DNA of 64,000 nucleotides from Cylicocyclus nassatus. Its lineage: Eukaryota > Nematoda > Chromadorea > Rhabditida > Strongylidae. Every line of letters starts with the position of its first letter. Positions within the stretch are counted from its first letter, which is position 1. Location of the stretch: the NCBI GenBank assembly GCA_958299035.1, contig CATQJL010000316.1, positions 46,993,585-47,057,584 of the forward strand, in the 5' to 3' direction. The notes beneath the pieces are model-generated. The model saw only the letters and a program-made list of their open reading frames with translations, ran no database searches and was not told the origin of the DNA. The translations under genes and the position numbers were made by a program. Shown in pieces: positions 13,096-24,826 of this stretch.

Positions 13096-13172
13096 AGCGA
13101 TTGTACACGGTACGGGACCCGGTGGGGGTGGCAAATGTCAATGTGAAAATAGCTACAGGGAGAAAGCAGCGG
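13096..13172 (+). CDS. Candidate 77-nt internal exon
   Basis: It is bounded by a TTTGCTGCAG acceptor and a GG/GTATGT donor. Two frames are open. One gives a glycine-rich segment with a CxC motif (GTGPGGGGKCQCENSY) and has phases that join both the 8809 donor and the 16594 acceptor. The other encodes DPVGVANVNVKIATGRKQR and would join 16594 in phase 0, running there into a stop. I cannot decide between them without transcript data. Confidence 0.3.
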
Positions 13173-16100
13173 GTATGTCGCAAATATACCTTTACACGTA
13201 CGTACCATCTCTCGACAAGTTGTTACATGGCTGACATGCAAAAATACGGTCAACTCATGTCACCTTCAATAATCCAAAATTCTTCCCATTGAACAGTAAT
13301 TAACTTCCCGTTTTGGATTACAATCGGACAAGAACTATGAAGAGCATAGTGCAAGTGTCATTGGAAAATAATGTGAATAAAAAAGTGGTAAGCGCTTCTT
13401 TTCTGAAAATTTTCCACTACCAAAAATTGAAAAAATCAGTCGTTTGCAACGCGCAGATGACGATATGCGAATTGGTGTAACGCGTAGTGAAACGAAGGAT
13501 CAGTATATGAAACGCATGAAAAACTTACGTAAACAAAGAAGTTGTGCCGCTTGTCCAACTTTTTTCCAAATTAGGTGCATTCGGAAAAGATGTAGTGCAT
13601 TTGCCTACCTAATGCTCACCTGAGCTAGGGAAAACCTGCATTTCACATGAGTTTTTGAAATTCCTTTTTAAATCTGTTCTGTTCTGTTGATGTTTGATAT
13701 ATAGTAAGTAATATTTTGGCACAAACTCCTCCCCTCCTCCTTGTTACGATTCGAATTAGCAAGGACGCCTGTCCTCTTAAGGAAGAAAGCGCGCTCCGAT
13801 TGAACAACCATTGCAGCTGGCGCGATCAAGCAGAAATGACAAGCGGCAAAGGATAATTTGTTTTATAGGTATCCATTCGCCACCCTCGTGCAGGACCTGA
13901 ATGCGGTAGCAACTCGCATAAAATCTATGGAACCGTAATTGCTGTGGGTTCAACTCAAAAAAAACGCTAGCGGTATTAGTCCGATTGAAAAAAGAAGGTT
14001 TCCGGGGATCCCATTCACGCTGTTTCCGGATACGCTAGTCTGCTCAACACATAGAAATCCATCATCTTTCTAATCTAAGTTTCTTCATATACTCAAATTT
14101 GAGAATGTAGACAACAAACAAAAATTTTTGCTCTGTCAGCAAAAGCAAATTTTTTTCTCGAATCCAAAAAGCTAAAATCACATTTCTGTGCTATCTCAGA
14201 GCCCTCGAAATAAATCAAATTTTCTTCAAAGGAAATGTTTCTTGGAATAGGTTTGCGGAGTCGTAAAACTTCGTGAGATTTTTCTCAAGCATTTTCATAA
14301 GACCATACAACTGCCTTGTGCTCTAGTCACATAGGTGTAGGTTGAAAAAGCTGTTCCTTTTGTTTGAAAATCTTTAACAACTTCAAACTTTTGTGTCGCT
14401 TTCTTAAATGTCTCCCCACCCCTCTTCCACCTCCCGCTCTGGAAGGAATTTAAGCTATATCACAGGAAGTTCCCAAAGAAGTTGCGTAAAATAAGGAATT
14501 TTTCGGTCTTGCTTGAGAGTAAATACTCAATTCTTCCATAATTTGCTTGGTCAATGGTGAAAAGCATAGATTAGCACCACTTGTATGCGTGACAGCTGAA
14601 AGCAGCAGATACCAAGTGCCATGAGTTAGATTTGCTAAAATCGATGTTTTCGATTCTTCATTTATTCTCGCGATATGTGCATATAATAAGGAGTCCTGCC
14701 ACTAGGAAAGACTCATAAATATTATATAAGACATTGACATGACTAGCTCACATACGTAGAGTCCATTCTGTTGATAAAGACGGCGATCAAATGATTTCTC
14801 TCCCCTAACAAAACAATATGAAAATCGTAAAGAACGACCGAAAGGCTTATCTCCGGCTGTAACCATTTTCTCACTCAACATTTAGCGTGATACTGTGTAG
14901 ACAGTCTAATGCACAGATTTATATCTGTGCTAGATGTTCAAGATCAAACAAATTTATGCAGAATCATATTGCTATGTCCATCCCAACTCTGGTGTGAACG
15001 ATTGCCGCCAAGGAAGCTCTCACTTTGGACATTCGCTCTTTCATGTTTTGTACTACTGTCTGGTTCGTTGCGTAGTACCGGGAACTAAAATTTGCTAGTT
15101 TTTGAGGGTGCTAAGATCTATTCATTCCAGCAAATTATTAGCGTCTATGGAATTTTTTTGTCAGCTACGCAATTGCCATAATTTCACCTGGTTATGTTCT
15201 TTAAAATGGAGAGATAAACAGGTGACATTTATATGTATCCGGAACTGACAACAATAACACTTTCAAGCAAGAAAAGCTAACCCTTGGAGCGTACGATAAC
15301 CGTTGTCGGTCGTTCCTCCTCATTCAGACTCAGTGTTCGCCTTCGCTTTTTCAATGACATTGGCGTCTCGTAAAAGAAGCCCGAGAAACCCGTAGTGCTG
15401 ACTCTGAATTACATGGAATTGACCTCAAATGGCCAGTCTGCGGGCTGCCCACCCATTTGAGGTGCATTATACAGCGCTAATGTATCCACCAAATATAGGG
15501 CTCATATGACATTAACGAGTAACTCTGATTTTATAGAAGAAGCAAGCGTGTTGTAGCCAAGCTATGCTACGTAAATGAAAAAAAAAGAAGTGAGGTGTTC
15601 TGTTTGTTTGAAAACTAGCTGACTTCCTAGCCTTACACGAGCAACGGTCTCAAATGGCCAGTCGCCGGACGGTAGATGAATCTAGATTTATGGGAAGGAA
15701 ATTTAGTCCCCTACACCCATTTCTCTCAGCCACCTTTCGGATCTTTCCCTTTCTTTCTATTAAACCCCGTAGTGTGTACCCTCATGCATCAAGGTGAACT
15801 AATCTGCAATAAGACACTTTGAGTCACCTCGTCCATCCCCCGCAAAATCAAGATGGGCTTTACTGCTAATTTTGGTACAAAACCGTGTGAATGACATATT
15901 AGCGCTTGGTAAGAACTCATTTTCATGCAAAATGCCAGAAATCAATAAATCGATTGAAGGACCTAGCAAGTCGGCTTAAATCGTACGTTCTTTTCCGGTG
16001 TTGAAAAGTTATGCGTGCAAATTGTTAGCTCAATCGGTTCAGACCACATAATCATGGTTTGCTAAACTTTTGTTTAGTGATACATGTTGGAATACGTGTG

Positions 16101-16593
16101 CTGTAAAAATCATTCATTCAGCTGATATGATAATAGCAGGGGGTTTTATAGCATTTACGCCATATAATGCCAAACTGCTTTGTCGCTTTGTATTAGTGCT
16201 ACACATCAATTTTTCATTCAAGTTTGCACTTTCACAGTGCTGACACTGCAAAGTAGATGAGCTCGTTAACAGATGCAAAACTGCAAACGCCTCTTCTGTA
16301 TTGATGAATGTGCGAAATGAGGTGTCCTCCGAGAGATTTCTACCGCACCACGAAAGTCTAGTGGGAACCGAAACCCTCGCCATCAAGTAAGCAACCCAAA
16401 GCAAATAGATTTCTCGATTTGGAAGTCAGGATAGATGAGAAATCGCCGCGGATTAATTAGCAGGTTGAGCATTAGTCGATGGCCATCTGTTTTGCTATGG
16501 CCTGGTAACTTGTATTACAAAAAATCCATTATTCCATTTAGCAAACATCCATTGCCTTGAGTTTCCTCTCTAACTGTCTTCACCTCCCTACAG
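13173..16593. other. AT-rich non-coding stretch
   Basis: No confident gene is seen. A phrase TCAAATGGCCAGTC occurs twice (about 15428 and 15651) with different flanks. The word GACCTCAAATGG near the first copy is partly mirrored by CCATTTGAGGTG about 30 bp later, a small hairpin. The stretch may be intronic if the flanking candidate exons belong together. Confidence 0.25.
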
Positions 16594-16704
16594 TTCGTTA
16601 CTATGGCTGTTGGAACAAGATTCAAAACAAAGATGGATGGAACTGGTCAAAGTCGAACTGTGCGTATGTACCTCCAATTCCTTTCGATGAGATCAGATTA
16701 GACC
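16594..16704 (+). CDS. Candidate 111-nt internal exon, Trp/Cys-rich
   Basis: The edges are good: an acceptor CTCCCTACAG and a donor GACC/GTAAGT. One open frame reads YYGCWNKIQNKDGWNWSKSN and then CAYVPPIPFDEIRLD. It is rich in aromatic residues with two cysteines, which suggests an extracellular domain. It enters and leaves in phase 1, compatible with the exon at 13096. A second frame (starting FVTMAVG) is also open but ends in TAG just before the donor. The family is not recognised. Confidence 0.4.
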
Positions 16705-17752
16705 GTAAGTCTAGCACCATGTTCTCTGGATGTGCCTCAGGCAAACTTCCATATTATCGAATACTGGCCAATAAATATAAACAGTTAAATCATACCCTTT
16801 GTAGGCCACTATAAATGCTAGGCGTCCCAAAAGGATTTGACCCTCTGATGTGATGTCCTAGGCTTATTCTTTTCATTAGAAGGGAAATCATGCTGATCCG
16901 TTGCATCTACAAAAAGTGATACTTCTCACCTTTGTTCGAGGCCTTGACCTTAGTACTACACCAAGTAGAACATCTGTTATATCCACGAAATTTGCAACAA
17001 TGTCAAGAATTACTTATATTTTTTGGCGCAAAAGCTATGACCGATCTATACATCACGTTTGCCAGTTACTGGACTCAGATTGCTAGAACATATATGGACT
17101 GTTTCTGGATTGCCCGCTTTTCAATTCTCGGGTAGAGTTCAATTCATGTACTGCCCTGTTTCTTCCACTTGGATTTTTTTTTGTTATATTTGAATCAAAG
17201 GGGAGTTTAGGCTAGAAGATAGGTGGATACTTGCGTGTATGTCGAACAGCATGTCCCGATCTAGCTATCGGAATCGGGCAGTCCATTTCGTAGCCATGTA
17301 TTCACAAAGAAGAGTCATGCCATACAAAACTTTTAAGCAAAACATTTTGTGTCTGTAAAAGAAGTAACACCTACATTGCTTCGCTAACATAGTAGTTGAG
17401 GTTCCTAGGTGCCAAGAAATTGTCCGTGTCCAAACATAATTCATTTTCAGAAGTTTTTGATCAAACATCCTGTTTGACCTAATTTTGTAAGCAGTAGTCA
17501 GGAGAAAGTTCGAAGATTTTCTGAAGTACACATTTTCATTATATAGACGTCAGAAAATCTCGATTCACACTCATATCAGCACACGTCAGCGACCATATGC
17601 AGTACAAATTACTTTGCACACCTAAAAGCTTGCACAATTGATTCATTTTGTAACTCAACTTTCAATCACGGGCATTATCGCATCTTGCCCTTTACAATGC
17701 TTACTCACTCATTTTACTCTGCTTGTTAGAGTTGAGTAGGGCTTTATAATTT
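16705..17752. other. No supported gene
   Basis: Short open frames (for example plus 16901-17086 and minus 17265-17531) lack supporting splice sites or domain similarity. No repeat termini were seen. Confidence 0.3.
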
Positions 17753-17945
17753 AGTGTCGTTTGCACCAGCATCTCCATCTTCGCGCTGGACTCTGCGTCT
17801 CTTCTGCGGCACATGTTCCCTAATCACTTCCAATCGATTGAGGCTCCGTCTTTCCCACGCTCGCCCTGGGAAAGTGCTTAGAGAGCGGTCCCGCAGAAGA
17901 GACGCAGAGTCCAGCGCGAAGATGGAGATGCTGGTGCAAACGACA
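17753..17945. repeat. Perfect 57-bp inverted repeat around a 79-nt loop
   Basis: The left arm 17753-17809 and right arm 17889-17945 are exact reverse complements over 57 bp (starting AGTGTCGTTTGCACCAGC). The loop contains a GC-richer segment with CCCACGCTCGCCCTGGGAAA. Both strands therefore show long open frames that are mirror images. A transcript would form a long perfect hairpin. No target duplication is evident, so it is not clearly a transposon. Confidence 0.85.
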
Positions 17946-18551
17946 CTCAATTCGATAAGCCCTATAGGTGATCTCACTGGAAATAAAGAAGCTCGTATGT
18001 GAACTGCAAAATACAGCGCTCCGATTATGACGAAACAATGACTAGTGATGTATTCGATGTAAATTAGTGGGATACAAACGCTATTCGTTGTGCTGGTGCA
18101 TTTTACAATAACTACTAACAATAATTACTATAACTTCACGGGTACAAGGTGCGGGTTTCATTCTAAAATTGTTAAACGTAAATGTGCCAAAGGATTTAGC
18201 GATTTAAGGACCCTCTACCTTGCTGCACATTACCTAGAGATCGTACGGTTCAGCGATCGTAGCGAGGCACAGCGAAGCGGCTGAGCTGCTCGAAAACGAA
18301 AAAGGTGCGGCTTGTGCTTGTGAAATTAGGGTGCTGCAGGCGCTAAAGTCGTGAATGTCACCATTCGCCGCTCTAACTTCGAGGATTATCATGCTGATCT
18401 TTCAAAAAAACTGATGAAGGTGTGTAGCATAGATCCTGACGTCTACTCGCATTTTTGTGAATTGTTTAAAAGAGATGTATCTCACCTTCTATTGTTATGT
18501 GAATTTGAAGAGGATTTGCGGTGTTAAACCCAATACTAAATAAAAAATTAG

Positions 18552-18623
18552 AACTTTTTTATTCCAAATACTGTTGCTAATCAACTAAACTTTTTTATTC
18601 CAAATATTGTTGCCAATCAACTA
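18552..18623. repeat. 36-bp tandem duplication
   Basis: Two adjacent 36-bp copies begin AACTTTTTTATTCCAAATA and differ at a couple of positions. There is no coding content. Confidence 0.8.
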
Positions 18624-18685
18624 AATCCACTTTTTGATTTTGAAAAAGGTAAACAAAAATAAAACAAACACATTAATTATAGAAA

Positions 18686-19323
18686 GTATTAGATGGGGGG
18701 CAGGCGTTATGGAGCAAAGCTACGCCGCGTTTCCCTGCGGTATATCCTGAGGGCCATTTGCGTTGCGTCGCTCCTAATTGCAGTTGTAGAGAGCTAGCGC
18801 TATCGAGCGAATTGAGCCATTTTCCTCACTCTCCACAGAGATCAAAATGTGATATGTCGAAACTGTATAGATGCAATTAGGAAAACAAAGAAGACGTCAA
18901 TCTAGAAAATTTAAAAAAATTAATGAATTCTAGGGATGAATGAAGGGCTGAATCTGAGATGATACAATGCTTGATTTGAGCTAAAAATATTCAGAAGAAG
19001 TGGAATACGAGAATTAGTAGAGAAAGGATAGAAATTTTCCGTCATGAGTTCCCAAGAGAAATTAACTCACTCATCTTTTACTTTCTCTTGGCTTGCTTTG
19101 CAGACTTTTCCTCCTCATACTCCGTATTTAATTCGCCCTTGAAATGCGTTTATCATTCACATTTTGATCTCTGTGGAGAGTGAGGAAAATGGCTCAATTC
19201 GCTCGATAGCGCTAGCTCTCTACAACTGCAATTAGGAGCGACGCAACGCAAAGGGCCCTCAGGATATACCACAGGCAAATGCGGCGTAGCTTTGCTCCAT
19301 AACGCGGCGCCGCCGTATTAGAT
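18686..19323. mobile_element. Mutator-like foldback MITE with 9-bp target duplication
   Basis: The element spans 18695-19314 and is flanked on both sides by GTATTAGAT (18686-18694 and 19315-19323). The terminal inverted repeats are about 160 bp, from the GCGTTATGGAGCAAAGC block near the ends to a CTCTCCACAGAGATCAAAA block internally. The internal roughly 300 bp is non-coding. A 9-bp duplication with long inverted repeats beginning GG is typical of Mutator-like elements. No transposase is present. Confidence 0.88.
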
Positions 19324-19837
19324 TGTCGCAAAATTAATGTCCGTTTTGCAAATTTTCACTTTGGAAGGCTATATTGTCCCGTCTTCATACTTTTTAATGC
19401 AGTTAAAACCATCAGGAATAGAAAAACTTTCGTAACTTAGCGCGCACCTGCTCATACTGATACCGCAAACAGGAAGAAAACCAGCGTCAAAAAATTGAAA
19501 GCTTTTCTTTTGAAAACCTCGTTTTTCAAAGCTTATAACTCCCTTTCAAGTTGTGTTCCTATGGCAGACAATCAGCTTATTCTATAGCCGCAGGCCAGTA
19601 GTATACTTGCGTATAGAAAGGACCTCAACAAAGGAGTTCTGCGGAAAGAAAAGATGAAAATTCAAAAATGTTCACTTTTTTGAGCCTATTTGTTGTAGAC
19701 TTGTGAGTGCCAAATTATGAAAATTTGGAATTCTTCAAGCACTAAATAGCTAGGTTCCTCTTCAAATATTGCAGTTAAGGTATGCTAATTTCAGGCTTAC
19801 AGAAGTCCCAGTTATTAGAAATTTTTGACCCACAGAA

Positions 19838-20100
19838 TGCCAGCAGCGAGTAGTAATTTGAGGCGTCAATTTCTCGGTCCAAATATGTCCAAAAATCTAA
19901 GTAAGCGTGCAGTAGATAAACAATTGTCATCCAATACAATTGCTATGTTTCCAGATGAAATCGTCCATTTGCTCCTGAATTGTGGTCAAGAAAGTGAAAG
20001 CAATGAGATTTCGATTTTGAGTGCGGATGCGCAAAATGTTGGTGAAATTCTTATAAATAGAAATAGAAGCTTACATCCACCACCGTTAGAAAGTACATGA
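19838..20100 (+). CDS. Uncharacterised 87-aa open frame
   Basis: The ATG frame begins one base after a CCCACAG acceptor-like site and runs to TGA. The composition is protein-like (mixed polar residues, one Cys) but no domain is recognised. It could be a last exon or chance. The neighbouring Mutator-like MITE and non-coding DNA give no functional context. Confidence 0.25.
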
Positions 20101-22398
20101 AGAGAGCTTTCCCATGATATGCATAATCTGTATCAAAAAAGAAAGTTTGATGGAAAAAAATTGTTCGGAATATAGGCCCAGAAAGGACATTTTTGCAACA
20201 GCCTAATATTTGTACAAATAATAGTACAAGTTGCAAAAAATTATTGAAACCCGTTTCTAACGATATTTTATGCTCAGTGTTTTTGGTTTTTTCTGCGTTA
20301 TCACTAACATTTTGAATGGTTAATGTAGGTAGCTCCCAGCTCGCGTACCTTATCTAGCTAGGACGTAGATTCACTGTACCTTTTGTGCAGCTAAAATTTG
20401 ATGAGATCTTGTGTTATTCTAAGCAACATGGACTCTCAATTAATAGCTAATCATTGAAATCTTTTAATCACAAAAAGTCATAAGTCTACACACGTGAAAT
20501 CCGAACTGATAATTACGATATGAATCTGAATGTCATGCTTTATTGTTAATGCCCCACGCATTACACACAGTGCTTTTGCCTCTGCTTGACGTAGACAGCA
20601 ATTTGCTGGGAGGCTTTTCAAGCAAATAATCTTGTAACAATTACATAACTTGCAAGATAAAGACTTTTGAAAAAGAAAGCATGTCTGGAAATCAAGCAGT
20701 TCGGGATTTGTAGCTCAGATTTTAGCAATAAGAAAGTCAATCAACATAGAATAGAAGACCACAATTTATTTTGTACGTGATGCTCCTAGAATATGCATCA
20801 TCGACTCTCAGATTGTGTGGAGGCAGGTTACGGAGCATTTCTCGAGAACAGCCAAAGCTCAAAGTAGTGGTGACAAACAGGAAACGATGTTGATCTTTGT
20901 CTAGAAGTATAGCCAATCATGAAATTTTTGAATTTTAAAGCTGAACCACTCAAATACAAAAATAAAAATTCGCATTCTTTAGTACACGTCGCGTTAAATT
21001 CCACCATTTCTTGCAAATATTACTGTTAGTACTATTCGCCGCACTTGATTCATAATGTGGATTACTAGGTCCTTCTCAATCAGACAATTCACCGAAAATG
21101 CCGCAGGACAAGCAAAAGTTGTAGCGGTACCGCAGGCTGTTCACTACTACAAAAGTGGAAAGTTAAAAATGCATACTCAGGAATTTTCACGTCAGACTGG
21201 TTGAAAACGTGAACTTCCGCAGGACCTGTTGAAGAACGCTACGAATCCGAAAAATGCAAACAGTTCCACAATCTGTGATCTGCCAGTACTTCCGCAGGTT
21301 TTTGAATGTGTTCCTCTTGCGATGTTGTCTCGCCAACAGTTATAGTGCATTATGGAACTCATTGGTAATGCAGAGGATAGTAAGAGAGTTCGCAGTCAAC
21401 AGAGTTCGAATCTCGCTCTTTTGCTGTTTGACATTCATCTCATTTGGCAACTTCCGCAGCACGTTTATGGGACTACCGCAGGTGGCACGGCTGAGCTTCC
21501 CAAACGTTCTGCGAAACTTCCTGTGAATTGTCTGAGTATGCATAAACGCTTTGGAAATTGCGGTAAGAATAAAGGAACTTTGTGTTTAGCTCTCCACATC
21601 TTAAGAGAACAAGTTCGATTGCTATTTCCTTTCACAAGGTTGATCTAAGAATCACTAACAAGCAGTTTCGACCAGACCCATACCCAGAAATCGATGTATA
21701 CTCAGCTTGAAGGCAAGGCAACGCTTTGAGCTTACACCGTCCTTTCATGATCCGATGTATTATGAAGAAACCTTTGCTGAGATGATCACTAACGCTCGGC
21801 AATTGAAGTCAAGGACGATTCACGATTGTGCGGGGATTCAAACTATTTGCAAACTTCATTGTAAATATGATAGAAATGTTGGGGGCATGATCATGTCAAA
21901 ATCATAACGTTCTACAGCAGATACGTGCACAATGTTTGTACTCATAATCACTCTGAAGTTCTATCTTAGGACGTTTGAGAAACTTGTGAAATTCTATTGC
22001 ATCCATTATGTAAGCGATCAAAGCTTTGTTAGCTGGCTTTACACAATTAGAGCTGCCTTATCCGTATCATGTTTGCTCGCAGTGCTCGATTGTTATTTGC
22101 TGATTATATGATCTGTTCAACCATCATCTCACGTAGTACTCCCCTTTCACTTCGCTTGCTTAATTACTTGTAAACAACTAAATTGTTTTACTCGATTACA
22201 TGCTAATTGAGCTCTACACGCATCTCAAGTAATTAGACATTTGTGGAGATCGCAATTTTATTAGGGGATTCGAAGCAGGTTTGTACGCTAAATTCTGCAA
22301 AAATTGCAAAAAGTAGTGTATAAAGCAGTTTACAATCCAGCATTCCGAGCATTCTGCTGTGCTAATCGGTGCACAAGAATGTTTACAAAGCCCAGGTC
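20101..22398. other. Mostly unexplained DNA with scattered candidate exons
   Basis: The segment 21101-21482 holds six CCGCAG words and an open frame ending at a TGCG/GTAAGA donor (after 21561), perhaps an exon. Its phase does not fit the frame starting at 21706. The rest is AT-rich with no recognised repeat. Confidence 0.25.
21706..21907 (+). CDS. Candidate terminal exon, unknown product
   Basis: After TATACTCAG the frame encodes a stretch including FHDPMYYEETFAEMITNAR, then three cysteines (DCAGIQTICKLHC), ending in TAA. The composition is very protein-like. The phase (one base completing a codon) does not match the nearest upstream donor at about 21561, so an intermediate exon would be needed. 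The family is not recognised. Confidence 0.3.
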
Positions 22399-22689
22399 AT
22401 GTCCGAATGCGAGGACTACCAATATGTCAAGATAGATTGTTTTCAGCTAACAAATAGTCAGAGAGTCTTGAATTCGTTAGCTGAGCGATGGCTACATGAG
22501 CAGAATGACCAGCTCAACACGGACACAAATAAAGGGGACTTAAAAATCATCAGAAATACTCAGAACAAGCAAGTGGCAGACACAACTAGAAGGAAGCTGG
22601 AGATATCGGAAGTTGCTTCAAAAAGCGTCGAAGATACACTCGTTATTTGCACGTTGAAAACCATGAATGTTCTATTAGGCGTTCCATAA
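22399..22689 (+). CDS. Uncharacterised open frame running into a mariner end
   Basis: From an ATG, 96 codons encode a polar, charged protein (SLAERWLHEQNDQLNTD region). The last few codons lie inside the inverted repeat of the mariner copy starting at 22675, so the stop is supplied by the transposon. An acceptor-like TTGTTTTCAG lies at about 22436-22445 within the frame. This may be an exon truncated by insertion. Identity is unknown. Confidence 0.25.
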   Translation: MSECEDYQYVKIDCFQLTNSQRVLNSLAERWLHEQNDQLNTDTNKGDLKIIRNTQNKQVADTTRRKLEISEVASKSVEDTLVICTLKTMNVLLGVP

Positions 22690-23743
22690 GTTCGTAGCAT
22701 TTTATAAACCAACAAAAGCAACAATCCACAGTAGAAATCAATCAGAATATATTCCTCGTTGTAGCGCACGACCTTTTGACACATTCTTGTTAGTTTCTCC
22801 ATCTCAATCGTACAAACGGCAGCGCGCCGGGTCCAAAGAAAGTCATCTAACCAGCGCTCAAACTACCTACAGAAATCGAGACATTCACCATTCATGAGGT
22901 GTGCTAGAGAGCGGAATAAATAATAATCCGATAGAGCGAGAATTGAGAGTCTGTTGGTTACTGAAGTACAGGGCTTTACAACCTGAGTTTCCCACCCGCC
23001 CCGCTAGGACGCCACGCTTAGGTCCGCGCAGCGTTCGTGGCGCTGGCTGCGCGTCGACTGCAGCTTGGCGAAATCCGGGCGATACGCAGCAAACGCCGCG
23101 CGCGGCCTGAGCGAGGCGGCCGCGTTGGAGGAGCCGCGCAAGCGAAACTTGCGACTCTCAGGTTGAAAAGCCCTGTACCTCCCGTCAAGTCGTGTAAGAC
23201 AGTTTTGACAACATTTTGCCGTATGGAGCCATGTTTCGTCATGCAAAAAAACTCATTGGATCTGTCTGTTAGGCTTTTTCTGCGGTAGGACCTGGTTCAG
23301 ACGGTGTTGGACTGCTTATGGTATCGTTGATCATCGCCTACTTATGCAGCAATTTTCAGTGCAGGACGTCCTGCTCGTCCCCAAAAAGTTTTGTTCGGGG
23401 CCATCCTGCTCAACCCTAATCTTTCGTAGCAATCTAATTCTTTTTCGTCTCATATTGATGTGCGAATTCCGTGTTCCATAATCGACAGAAAAATCTGTGC
23501 AAAAGCGCTTCTTTTCATAAGGAAAAATGCGCATATATCGAAATTCGTTTTTGCCTTTCAAGATCTCCATCGGAAGCTACGAGACCCGAGTGAATCAGCT
23601 TTTCACCGGAATCAGTGGACCTATTTCAAAGAGCACAACCCACAACCAGCCTCTTCAAATGATATACGCATCTTGCCGAAATCAAGCTCCTCAAAGATAT
23701 GAAGACGAAAATGAAAATGCTACAAACTTATGGAACGACCATA
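22675..23743 (-). mobile_element. Decayed mariner element, copy 1, with nested insertion
   Basis: The left end TTAGGCGTTCCATAAGTTCG follows a TA; the right end is the decayed inverse. The minus strand still encodes the fragment LHDETWLHTAKCCQNCL, which corresponds to the HD..PH block of mariner transposases, but frames are broken throughout. Without the 207-bp nested element it is about 862 bp, shorter than a full mariner. The same body occurs at 33007-33818 and 46052-46917. Confidence 0.8.
22969..23175. mobile_element. 207-bp GC-rich TA-flanked MITE nested in mariner
   Basis: The ends are CAGGGCTTTACAACCTGAG and the inverse (CTCAGGTTGAAAAGCCCTG), with TA on both sides. The related mariner copy at 46052-46917 shows the uninterrupted site (GAGGTACC), which proves the insertion and the TA duplication. 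The body is strikingly GC-rich (GCGCGCGGCC-like) and cannot encode a transposase. Confidence 0.88.
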
Positions 23744-23877
23744 ATTTCACAAGGAAACTGTTTTTGTCGATAAGGCTTTTCCAAGCGGCTTCTTGATAAT
23801 GTTAAAGAGAATTGAACTCTGATTTCAATTCCTTATCTGCCGAGCCAATTTTGAGGTTGAGTCACTCAGTTTAGACA

Positions 23878-24010
23878 CTAACAAGAAAGTTTTTTTTATC
23901 GAAGTGGGCTTTCCAAATGAAATGCACACCATTATGGTAATTTAAACGCTGTTTCTATGTCTGTTTTCCTTATTTGCCGAACGTTTCTTGACGCCTACTT
24001 ACGAGAGATT
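23878..24010. repeat. Diverged relative of the 34.7-35.2 kb inverted-repeat arm
   Basis: The order of words (AAGAAAG, TCGAAGTGG, CTTTCC, ATGAAATGCACACCATTATGG, AAACGCTG, TTCCTTATTTGCCGAACG) parallels the arm at 34701-34833. It looks like an old solitary arm of the same repeat. No termini were found. Confidence 0.5.
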
Positions 24011-24099
24011 TTGGAGAAAAAATGCATTCAAAATTTGAGCGAAATAGTTGTTACGCCTACTTCAGCGCTCAGATAAAGCAGTATTGAGTGTGAAGTATA

Positions 24100-24826
24100 C
24101 TAGCTTGCTTACTCGGCTCCGCCCGGCCCTGTGAAAACACTGTAATAAAGGTCCCATCCCTATTCCTGTACAGCCTTTTCCTGTGCCCACTACACTTCAT
24201 TTCCCGTTCCCTGTGTTGTTTTCGAAATCAGCATGCCCACTTACCCCTCCTGTGCCAACTCCCAGCCCCGTAGCTCAAACTTTGCAAAAAATTGATAAAA
24301 TCGATAAAGGCAATGGACAATTTCAAAAACTAATATTGTATTCGTAATCAGCATACTCGATTACCCCCTGTGCGAACTTCCAGCCCCGTAGCTCAAACTT
24401 TGCAAAAAATCGATAAAATTGATAAAAGAAATGGACAGTTTCAGAAACTAATATTGTATTCGTAATCAGCATGCTCGATTACCCCCTGTGCAAACTTCCA
24501 GCCCCGTAGCTCAAACTTTGGAAAAAAATCGATAAAATCGATAAAAATAATGGACGATTTCAAAAACTAATGTTGTATTCGGAATCCCCGTGCTCGCTTA
24601 CCCCCCTGTGCCAACTCCCAGCCCCGTAGGTGAACTCTGCAAAAAAATCGATAAAAATCGATAAAGTCGATATCGATCGATGACGAAAGCCTTTGACACC
24701 CGCCGGACCCCGAAGTGTATGTGTGCCAAGTTTGGTCCGGATCGGTTCAGAAATGGAATTTTCTATTCGGAACATACGTACAGACAGAACATACAGACAA
24801 ACAGACATTCAGCTTTATATATAAGA
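24100..24826 (-). mobile_element. Non-autonomous Helitron, copy A
   Basis: Read on the minus strand it starts TCTTATATATAAAGCTGAATG after an A and ends with a GGCGGAGCCGAGTAAGCAAG segment and CTAG before a T. This is the canonical A^T insertion with TC and CTRR termini and a GC-rich subterminal segment. Microsatellite-like TCTGT repeats follow the 5' end. There is no Rep/helicase coding. The interior holds about four copies of a 119-bp tandem unit. Confidence 0.87.
24226..24700. repeat. About four tandem 118-120 bp units inside Helitron A
   Basis: Unit starts (AATCAGCATGC or variants) fall at 24226, 24346, 24464 and 24583. Each unit contains CAGCCCCGTAGCTCAAACTT, GCAAAAAATCGATAAAAT-type and ACTAATATTGTATTCG blocks. 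The same unit appears once or twice in the other Helitrons, so amplification happened within this copy. Confidence 0.85.

Noticed and set aside
17744..18121. 125-codon minus-strand ORF as a gene
   Set aside because: It is created by the perfect inverted repeat, with mirrored frames on both strands, and has no domain.
21390..21430. tRNA gene suggested by AGTTCGAATC (B-box-like)
   Set aside because: No A box at the right distance and no pairing acceptor stem.
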